IMG/VR virus record: IMGVR_UViG_3300025383_000034
Location: 1 to 50,109 of that record
Length of the DNA: 50,109 nt
Source of the DNA: a virus
Reading direction: 5' to 3' (one strand)
Part shown: piece by piece, positions 42,171-50,109 of the stretch
Layout of the letters: every line of letters begins with the position of its first letter
Position numbering within the stretch: position 1 is the first letter of the stretch
Made by a program: the position numbers and the translations under genes
The notes under the pieces: model-generated
What the model saw: the letters and a program-made list of their open reading frames with translations, nothing else
Databases searched by the model: none
What the model was told of the DNA's origin: nothing

Positions 42171-42253
42171 TATCCAAACCAAATACTTAATTCTTCAACC
42201 TTGCGGATTTTGTCCTCTGTGTCGTACAGAACAACAGTATCCTCTGGATCCAT
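42170..42253 (-). CDS. 27-residue ORF found only in allele B
   Basis: ATG 42253 follows directly after the stop of the alanine-rich gene (TAAATG), and the frame ends inside the terminator stem. The peptide MDPEDTVVLYDTEDKIRKVE ends LSIWFG. Allele A has no counterpart at 153-169. It is a candidate coupled micro-gene; short length makes chance possible. Confidence 0.45.
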   Translation of the reverse strand: MDPEDTVVLYDTEDKIRKVEELSIWFG

Positions 42254-42478
42254 TTACGCTGTCAGCGCTGCCACTTCGTCGGCGGTTAAGCCGAGAGCGG
42301 TGAGCTTGGCGATTGCCGCTGCTTTTGCATCTGCCTTAGCCTTCTCTGCTGCATCAGCGGCTGCCTTGTCAGCGGCGGCTTGTGCGGCTGCTGCCTCGGC
42401 TGCTGCAATTTCTTCAGCGGTTTGTGGGCGAGTGGTGGTAATTCCAGTCTCGCAATTAATCTCAATAACATCAGCCAT
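42254..42478 (-). CDS. Small alanine-rich coiled-coil protein (allele B)
   Basis: 74 residues, the same as at 170-394 except for a handful of changes near the N-terminus (MADVIEINCETGITTTRPQT here) and one Val-to-Ala. The identical Ala/Glu/Lys helix and C-terminus show strong conservation between two otherwise diverged neighbours. Confidence 0.75.
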   Translation of the reverse strand: MADVIEINCETGITTTRPQTAEEIAAAEAAAAQAAADKAAADAAEKAKADAKAAAIAKLTALGLTADEVAALTA

Positions 42479-42887
42479 TGCTGTTCTCCTTGTTCAGTAG
42501 GTGTGGTGCATACAACTCTAGTATTTCTAAAGCGTATTTAATTTTGTCTGGTATTCGTTGCCCTTTGGGCTGACGGGTATTCCATACCTCTAGGTTCTCG
42601 ATACGGTTATCCGCCCTATTGCCATTTATGTGGTGGACATTTTCCTCTGGCAATAATGTTCTTCCAAGATGCACTTCCATGAAGTGCCTGTGCTGGAGCA
42701 TACCTTTACCGTTGACTGTTATTTTGATATAGCCATCGGTTCCTGGTTTGGCGGTTCTAACCGTCACAAAGGTTGCATCTCCGTAACGGTGCCACCTATG
42801 GTAATGCTTCTTGCACATTCCCCAGGCGGCAACCTGTCTGCCGCACTGCTCTATCTGGCAGCCAGTCGTATCTTTAGGTTTTGGCAT
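42471..42887 (-). CDS. HNH homing-type endonuclease (allele B)
   Basis: From ATG 42887 (MPKPKDTTGCQIEQCGRQVA) the protein has 138 residues with one zinc-finger unit (CQIEQC, CKKHYHRWHRYGD) and the HNH core ENVHHINGNRADNRIENLEV. It is shorter and has one finger fewer than the HNH at 372-962. The last 25 residues and DNA are almost the same in both, so two different nucleases occupy the same site with a shared end. It overlaps the alanine-rich gene start. Confidence 0.85.
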   Translation of the reverse strand: MPKPKDTTGCQIEQCGRQVAAWGMCKKHYHRWHRYGDATFVTVRTAKPGTDGYIKITVNGKGMLQHRHFMEVHLGRTLLPEENVHHINGNRADNRIENLEVWNTRQPKGQRIPDKIKYALEILELYAPHLLNKENSNG

Positions 42888-42894
42888 AGCAGAA

Positions 42895-42924
42895 TTATAG
42901 ACCCTTAATCCGTACATCTGCCAT
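42895..42924 (-). pseudogene. Remnant 9-codon start (MADV...) ahead of the HNH gene
   Basis: AAGGAG and ATG at 42924 open a frame that reads MADVRIKGL and stops. The same ribosome site and MADV begin the alanine-rich gene downstream. This looks like the original start of that gene left behind when the HNH gene was inserted, the real gene now using a second copy. Alternatively it is a leader peptide for the HNH gene. Confidence 0.4.
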
Positions 42925-42933
42925 GATTGCTCC

Positions 42934-43449
42934 TTAGTGATTGGTAATGCCGTATAAGTAAAATGATGAGTACTGTACAAAGTTTCCAGAAGTGTTAACT
43001 ATAGTTACCCCATTGATCGCATAACTTGTAATCCATAATCCAGTTTGGATTGAAGAATAAGCAGTTGTTCCATTTGTCTCTAAAACACCATCCACGCTTA
43101 CTGATTTATTTGTAGTGGAAGTGTAATTTGGAATATATACATCATGGCTTGAAAATGTATTAAGTGTTGCGCTGGCACCATCAGCCGCATTTAAATAAAG
43201 ATTTGGGTTTGAATAGGTAGTTGGACTAGCGCCATTTCCTTCTAAACCTTTTGAACTTAAATTAGTGTCAGAAGTTGCACCATTAAAACGCAAATAAATT
43301 AAAGAATAGATATTTGCATTATCCCCTCGGGCTGAAATTTTAATTGCTAAATCGGTATAAGTTGTCGGAATGGATGAAAAAGTAATTGAAGAAACGGATG
43401 TTGCTCCGACTGTTTGACTCGCAATAAGATTATATGTTGAAGTTGCCAT
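42934..43449 (-). CDS. Tail-tip/fibre protein paralogue 1 (allele B)
   Basis: 171 residues with TYNLIASQTVGATSVSSITF at the start, SSIPTTYTDL and YSSFYLYGITNH at the end. The ends match the allele at 975-1502; roughly residues 35-150 do not align well. The pattern of constant anchor and variable middle is expected for a receptor-binding protein. Confidence 0.75.
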   Translation of the reverse strand: MATSTYNLIASQTVGATSVSSITFSSIPTTYTDLAIKISARGDNANIYSLIYLRFNGATSDTNLSSKGLEGNGASPTTYSNPNLYLNAADGASATLNTFSSHDVYIPNYTSTTNKSVSVDGVLETNGTTAYSSIQTGLWITSYAINGVTIVNTSGNFVQYSSFYLYGITNH

Positions 43450-43451
43450 AG

Positions 43452-43970
43452 TTACGCCGCCAAAATTCCGTAGAGGGTAAAGGTTGAGCCAGCGAGAATT
43501 GAACCACCAGAATAACTTGTTAAAGTTATGGCGTTAATTGCGGCGGTGCTACGCCACAGGCCAACTTCGGCACTTACGCCACGACCAGAAGCAGCAGCGC
43601 CATCTCTAAAAAGAAATGTTTTATAAGTACTTGTATTGGCGTAATTCATTAAATTTATTGTAGAAACATTGCCGCTATTTGTTGAATCGTTGCCATCGGA
43701 AGCATTTATTCTTATCCAGTTTTCGGCTTGTCGCCCACTACTGGCACTGCTTCCATTGCCAGCCAAAATTGTAACGCTATAATTACCACCAGTATCAACC
43801 GAACCGTTACCAACTTGCATATACAAAATTGTTCCAGCGGATGTATTTCCGTGATTACAAACCATTACCAAATCCGTATAAGTCGTTGGAATGGAAGTAA
43901 AGGAAACTGATGATGCGTTTGATGCAAGCGTCTGTGTTGCAATCGGTGTATATGTTGGTGCGCTAGCCAT
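43452..43970 (-). CDS. Tail-tip/fibre protein paralogue 2 (allele B)
   Basis: 172 residues, nine longer than the allele at 1503-1994. Shared blocks are YTPIAT, SIPTTYTDL, NYANTS, VGLWRS-AAIN and LYGILAA; the sequence between is different. Starts near the stop of the next paralogue with a two-base gap rather than the one-base overlap seen in allele A. Confidence 0.75.
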   Translation of the reverse strand: MASAPTYTPIATQTLASNASSVSFTSIPTTYTDLVMVCNHGNTSAGTILYMQVGNGSVDTGGNYSVTILAGNGSSASSGRQAENWIRINASDGNDSTNSGNVSTINLMNYANTSTYKTFLFRDGAAASGRGVSAEVGLWRSTAAINAITLTSYSGGSILAGSTFTLYGILAA

Positions 43971-43972
43971 AA

Positions 43973-44542
43973 TTATTTAACTCCATATAAAGCGAAGGAA
44001 GAATACTGCACATAAGGAGAATAGTCTGGAAGAATTGTAAAACTATTAATTGGGTCAGAAATATTTGATCCAGTCCCAGACTTAAACCATACGCCCGAAC
44101 CAATTTCTATTAAACCAGAACCATTAGCGTCTGTACCCATAAGGTACCGATGAGTTTTATATTTATTAGTATTTGTGTAATCAAGAATATCTACAACATT
44201 TGCAGAAAAATATCCCGAAGCTCCGCCGGAACCACCAAGCCAGCCACGAGTTTGAGAAGCGTAACCGTAGGCAGTAACCGCTGAACCATTACCTTGTAAC
44301 CAATGCTGAGAGTAGTTAGACCCTGTATCTCCATTAAATTGGATATTCATTCCGTCAGTAATAGCACCAGAACGACTTGTTTGCGCAATTATACGAAGTT
44401 GTAAGTGTGTATAAGTGCTTGGAATAGAAGAAAAAGTTATTGTGCTTGCCCCACCTGAACCAACGGTTTGCGTAGCAATCGAAGTGTAGTTACCACCCAA
44501 ATGCCCCGATATTCCAGAGGCTAATATGCCAGGTAGAATCAT
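43973..44542 (-). CDS. Tail-tip/fibre protein paralogue 3 (copy B)
   Basis: Same 189-residue protein as at 1994-2563, apart from one visible change (DPINSFTIL here, DPISSFTIL there). Sequence upstream of 44046 is diverging from copy A; from 44046 to 49562 the copies agree. Confidence 0.75.
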   Translation of the reverse strand: MILPGILASGISGHLGGNYTSIATQTVGSGGASTITFSSIPSTYTHLQLRIIAQTSRSGAITDGMNIQFNGDTGSNYSQHWLQGNGSAVTAYGYASQTRGWLGGSGGASGYFSANVVDILDYTNTNKYKTHRYLMGTDANGSGLIEIGSGVWFKSGTGSNISDPINSFTILPDYSPYVQYSSFALYGVK

Positions 44543-44895
44543 GCAATATCTCCAAGCACTAACCAAGTATTCGCAGCCGTCTGAATTGCAGAAGCGCCGC
44601 TGTACTGCACACGGGTCTTAGGAGCCGAAGCGGTTGAGCCATTGGAAACAATGGTTACGCCTGAGCCTTGAGTAATAGTCGTCTGGCCAGCGCCAGTCTG
44701 GGCAATGTTCAAGATAGTGCCGACTGGAAAAGCCACCGATGAGTTTGGTGGAATGGTGAAGGTGTTAGCCGATGCGTTGTTGATCGTAACAAGCGTATTG
44801 CTACCATCGCCAAGGACTGCGGTGTACGAAGCAGACTGGGCATTGACGTTGATGGTAGGCGAGACTGCGTTGTTATTGAGTAATGATACAGCCAT
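44539..44895 (-). CDS. Small beta-rich tail protein (copy B)
   Basis: Identical to the 118-residue protein at 2560-2916, with NIAQTGAGQTTI and the WLVLGDIA end shared with the 255-residue neighbour. Its role is the same: a probable distal tail component. Confidence 0.75.
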   Translation of the reverse strand: MAVSLLNNNAVSPTINVNAQSASYTAVLGDGSNTLVTINNASANTFTIPPNSSVAFPVGTILNIAQTGAGQTTITQGSGVTIVSNGSTASAPKTRVQYSGASAIQTAANTWLVLGDIA

Positions 44896-45209
44896 TAGAG
44901 CGTTACTCCTGTCGCAGTAAAGTCGGTGTTAGCCGTTGTGGAATACACTGAAAGTGTATCTCCAGTAGCTAACGTCCAGCCTGGGTTTTCGTGGATTGTG
45001 CTGTTGCCAGGTACGGTAAAACCGTAGTACTGGTAATAAGCCGATCCACCAGACTTAGTAATCGATACACGAATTGTATCAGATGATGAGCCTTTGTTGC
45101 AGACAGTAAATGAGGAAACAATGCTGCCGTTGGTGCTACCTGTGACAAGTGTTGTCAAGGTAGTAGCCGATGGCGTGGACTGTCCAAGAACGACGTATGC
45201 TGTTGCCAT
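44895..45209 (-). CDS. Small beta-rich tail/fibre protein (copy B)
   Basis: Identical to the 104-residue protein at 2916-3230, including the one-base overlaps with both neighbours. Probable small virion protein. Confidence 0.7.
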   Translation of the reverse strand: MATAYVVLGQSTPSATTLTTLVTGSTNGSIVSSFTVCNKGSSSDTIRVSITKSGGSAYYQYYGFTVPGNSTIHENPGWTLATGDTLSVYSTTANTDFTATGVTL

Positions 45210-45976
45210 TACGCAATGTCTCCAATCAAGGTGAAGGTGTTGGTTGCTACGCAGATAATGGTTGCAGCCGAGTATTGGGTACGCAGCTTGGTGCCTGTAC
45301 CCGTAAAGGTTGATGTGCCGTCGTTGGCTACGGTTACCTGACCTGCGCCAGTTTGCTGGATGTTGACGGCTTGACCGACGCTAAACACACCCGATGGGAT
45401 AGTCAGGGTAATTGAGCCAGTATTGTAGAGCGTTACCAGCTTGGCTGCGTCAGCAGCTACAAGGGTGTAACTCGTACCAGTCTGAGCATTAATGCCCATG
45501 CTGATAACTGGCGAGGTAAGAACCGCTGAGCCGATGGTTGGGGCTGTGCCAAATACTGCCGATCCAGAGCCTGTCTCATCTGGCAGCAAGGCTGCCAAGT
45601 TAGCCGAGGTTGGAGTTGTTAAGAATGTGCCAAGGGCACCCGTAATACCGTGTACGCCATTAGGGCCAGAGCCGATGTGCGCTCCAGCATCTGTCATATC
45701 CTGAGCTGTAATCACGTGACGGACAACAGCACCAGAGTTGTGAGCCTGAGCAGTGGTTCCGTTAAAGCCACGCTGAACCGTCAGGGTCAAACCTGAAATG
45801 TTGGTAACGAGTACCAGCTCTTCGGCAGAGGTGTTGTAGTCAACAGCAAGCACAAATGGAAAGCTGCCTGGGTAACCTACAGTAGCTCCAACCACCATGG
45901 TGGTGGCAGAGTTAGTCATCGCCGAAGTGAGCGTCGTATCCTGCGCCGTAGCGCTGTAATATCTATTTTGTGCCAT
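45209..45976 (-). CDS. Tail fibre-like structural protein (copy B)
   Basis: Identical to the 255-residue protein at 3230-3997: base-attachment part, Gly/Pro linker and the C-terminal module repeated in the 118-residue protein. Confidence 0.75.
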   Translation of the reverse strand: MAQNRYYSATAQDTTLTSAMTNSATTMVVGATVGYPGSFPFVLAVDYNTSAEELVLVTNISGLTLTVQRGFNGTTAQAHNSGAVVRHVITAQDMTDAGAHIGSGPNGVHGITGALGTFLTTPTSANLAALLPDETGSGSAVFGTAPTIGSAVLTSPVISMGINAQTGTSYTLVAADAAKLVTLYNTGSITLTIPSGVFSVGQAVNIQQTGAGQVTVANDGTSTFTGTGTKLRTQYSAATIICVATNTFTLIGDIA

Positions 45977-45985
45977 CTGCCTGCC

Positions 45986-46876
45986 TTAGCGAGAGTAGTG
46001 TGTGCGTGGTGGATATTGTTCTTGCTGGCGACGAATTTCCACCTGCAAGCGTTGCTGGTACATCTGATAGAAATAGCGAGACATGTTGGTAGCAGAGCCA
46101 ACTGGGTTGGACTGTTGCTGCGCATCCGCTTCAGCGGTGATGGCTGGGATACGGCCCATGTCAATATAGGCAGCTGAGCGATACGCTGCGCCAAGGATGA
46201 TTACTTCACGGCACGACTCTGGCAAACCAGTCAATGTAAAGTCATCGTTATCGTTTTGTAGCTGAGTAGGCTTTTTGGTGTAGACAACCTGAACAGTACG
46301 ACCTGGGATAATTCCATCGGAGATGGAGATAGTCTTGCCGCTGTTCCACGCTAGTGGGTTAGCTGTACGGTCAATGCGGTAGTGGCGAACTGGTAGCCAT
46401 TCTAAAGAAGGCCCGATGGTCTGCCACGATACTGCCAAAGCGTCGATAGCTTCCTGCGGTAGCTGGTAGGTAGTACGAGCTGCAATGAATGGGAAGGTTG
46501 TGTAGTACACGCCAAACAAGTCTGGATAGATAGCGTCAATCGCTTCGTTAATATCCTTACGGATCATGGCCCGTGGGAATGAAGGAGTGATGGTAACGCG
46601 TGTACCCGCAGTGTGTGGCACTGGGGTTGTATCTCTAAAACCACGACCATATGGCGGAATGGTCGCAGTGTTGGTGGTGCGGTCAAACGAGTCAACCCAG
46701 ATTAGCTCTTCGTCAATTTCGACAATACCGCGTGTAAGGACTGTTCCATCGGCTACCGTAAAGGTAGTCGCTGTGGCACTTAGGTCCGCAGTAAGGAATG
46801 TGGCTTGGTCCTGGCGAGAGGTATAGCCTGTGAGGGCTAGTGCCGTCTCATCAATTAAATCAGAGAATAAAGTCAC
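45986..46876 (-). CDS. Head-tail connector / adaptor-like protein (copy B)
   Basis: Identical to the 296-residue protein at 4007-4897. An adaptor contacts the portal, so lack of variation here, next to variable fibre genes, fits a structural constraint or a recent common origin. Confidence 0.6.
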   Translation of the reverse strand: MTLFSDLIDETALALTGYTSRQDQATFLTADLSATATTFTVADGTVLTRGIVEIDEELIWVDSFDRTTNTATIPPYGRGFRDTTPVPHTAGTRVTITPSFPRAMIRKDINEAIDAIYPDLFGVYYTTFPFIAARTTYQLPQEAIDALAVSWQTIGPSLEWLPVRHYRIDRTANPLAWNSGKTISISDGIIPGRTVQVVYTKKPTQLQNDNDDFTLTGLPESCREVIILGAAYRSAAYIDMGRIPAITAEADAQQQSNPVGSATNMSRYFYQMYQQRLQVEIRRQQEQYPPRTHYSR

Positions 46877-47157
46877 GATGCAATCCTTGCTGCTGCTTCT
46901 GCCTCGCCAATACCGTAGGTACCAGCCAGTGCGTTTAATACGCCAGGTGTGTCTAACTTGAGGTTCACTCCGCCATTGCGGTAAGCGTAAATCTGGTTGA
47001 GTGCGTCAATACCACGGGTTGCATTGTGGCCAGGGATGACAGCGTCAGCCCATTTTACGCAAGCACCGTTAAAGTCGTACTGAGGTACGCCGTTGATAAT
47101 AGTGCCAGCTAAACGGTTGATGTGATACACCGTAGACAACCCGCCGTAATTTGCCAT
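46873..47157 (-). CDS. Small structural protein of unknown role (copy B)
   Basis: Identical to the 94-residue protein at 4894-5178, with the same GTGA overlap into the adaptor-like gene. Confidence 0.7.
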   Translation of the reverse strand: MANYGGLSTVYHINRLAGTIINGVPQYDFNGACVKWADAVIPGHNATRGIDALNQIYAYRNGGVNLKLDTPGVLNALAGTYGIGEAEAAARIAS

Positions 47158-47325
47158 TTACTTGCCTTTCTTGGAATGGTATTTCTTTGTAGCCTTAACA
47201 CCAGCGGCAATGGTCTTAACTCCAGCCACTTTGGTTAGGTCAATAACTTTGCCACTCTTATGCTTGACAACCACATCTTTGGTAATGGTGTGAGTCTTAC
47301 CACCAACCTTGATTGTCTTTGCCAT
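47158..47325 (-). CDS. Basic 55-residue protein (copy B)
   Basis: Identical to 5179-5346: Lys/Thr/Val-rich with KKYHSKKGK at the end, probably nucleic-acid binding. Confidence 0.7.
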   Translation of the reverse strand: MAKTIKVGGKTHTITKDVVVKHKSGKVIDLTKVAGVKTIAAGVKATKKYHSKKGK

Positions 47326-47441
47326 TACTTAGTGCCGCCTACGCCCTTATATTCGCCATAAGGAGTTTTGGTTGGCTTGCCAGTGAGCTTCTCGTCAAGC
47401 TTGCCAATGGCGTTCTTATCGCAGCCACATTCTTTGCACAT
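47325..47441 (-). CDS. Cys-containing 38-residue miniprotein (copy B)
   Basis: Identical to 5346-5462, with the CxxCxC site at residues 2-7. Confidence 0.65.
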   Translation of the reverse strand: MCKECGCDKNAIGKLDEKLTGKPTKTPYGEYKGVGGTK

Positions 47442-47442
47442 A

Positions 47443-47613
47443 TTACTTACCTTTAACTTTCTTGAGGTTTGGGTTTTTCTTCTTTGCTGCTGGACTTGCA
47501 TTACGAGCGCCAGCTGCAAGAATTGCACCAGCGTTCTTCATAGGAATACCTTGCTTCTTAGAAATAGACTTTGCCGCTGCGGCAAAACCCATACCCTTTT
47601 TTGCTGCTGCCAT
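47443..47613 (-). CDS. Basic Ala/Lys-rich 56-residue protein (copy B)
   Basis: Identical to 5464-5634, protamine-like in composition, starting in a TAATG overlap. Confidence 0.7.
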   Translation of the reverse strand: MAAAKKGMGFAAAAKSISKKQGIPMKNAGAILAAGARNASPAAKKKNPNLKKVKGK

Positions 47614-48009
47614 TAGAGCGCACCAACTTCCTTCATAGTGTTTGCGAGTGGTTTATCTATCTTTGATGCGGCTGGCATATACTCTGCGTTGTACGCCGTA
47701 CCAAGCTTGTCACTAGCAGCCTTAGCTTCCTGGACTGCCTTCATGGTTGTGCCTGCTGGCTGAATACCTTGTGAGCGAGCATCCGCGTAGGCGTTCAGCT
47801 CTGCGTTCCACTTCTTGTTGCTCATGCTGTCAGCTCGGCCAGCATCGCCTGTGCTTAGCTCTAGTGTGCGGAGCTTGCAGCCAAAGCAGCCATCGATATA
47901 ATCAGTATGGTTAAGATGATCCGATGGTGTTTCTTCAACCACTGGCGGAGTTGTGAAAACTTCGTCGCATCCAGTGCAACCATATTCAACGGGAATAGAG
48001 TTGTAACTC

Positions 48010-50109
<2,100 letters not shown>

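Overview
The window looks like a lytic, short-tailed (podovirus-like) double-stranded DNA phage of an actinobacterium. Evidence for the host: two WhiB-family iron-sulfur regulators with the G[IW]WGG signature, a transglycosylase of the type found in Actinobacteria, and a perfect actinobacterial Crp/GlxR-type operator. The base composition looks moderate by eye, which would suit a freshwater actinobacterium; that host guess is inference. No integrase, lysogeny repressor, DNA polymerase, RNA polymerase, tRNA gene or CRISPR array was recognised.

Layout. From 1 to 24162 all genes point left: tail-tip/fibre proteins, connector-like proteins, a glycosyltransferase, a collagen-like protein, major capsid protein, scaffold-like protein, a set of large internal virion proteins (one of 1607 residues), portal and large terminase. 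Between 24.17 and 25.0 kb lies a gene-free control region with a cluster of CCTATGG repeats, hairpins, a Crp/GlxR box and promoters facing both ways. From 25017 to 29263 a rightward operon of about 18 very small, overlapping genes encodes zinc-binding miniproteins, two WhiB proteins and a membrane-anchored transglycosylase. From 37653 down to 29352 a leftward operon encodes DNA metabolism: a Cas4/RecB-like nuclease split over two genes, a DnaB/RecA-like ATPase, a Holliday-junction-resolvase-like nuclease, a primase split into zinc-finger and TOPRIM genes, a DNA methyltransferase with a ten-base homopolymer tract, a proteasome/HslV-like Ntn hydrolase, a DUF1599 protein, a metallophosphatase and a sigma factor. 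A bidirectional terminator and opposed promoters at 37.7-37.9 kb separate this from the leftward lysis and tail genes (holin-like, amidase, NlpC/P60-like, membrane proteins, 759-residue tail protein).

The most striking structural fact is that 1-8.7 kb reappears at 42.03-50.1 kb. The core, 2067-7583 and 44046-49562, is identical wherever compared and separated by exactly 41,979 bases, but both flanks are diverged alleles: fibre-tip genes with conserved ends and different middles, two different HNH endonucleases, two different terminators, and collagen-like genes of very different repeat length. Either the contig runs once round a roughly 42-kb circularly permuted or concatemeric genome and passes through two strain haplotypes, or it is a real tandem duplication carrying two receptor-binding cassettes. 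In both cases the variation falls on genes likely to contact the host surface.

How the genes work together (inference): rightward early genes reprogramme the host; the leftward middle operon replicates, processes and modifies DNA; leftward late genes build a podovirus-like particle and lyse the cell. The terminase carries its own N-terminal helix-turn-helix and lies next to the repeat cluster, which makes that control region a candidate packaging or replication site.
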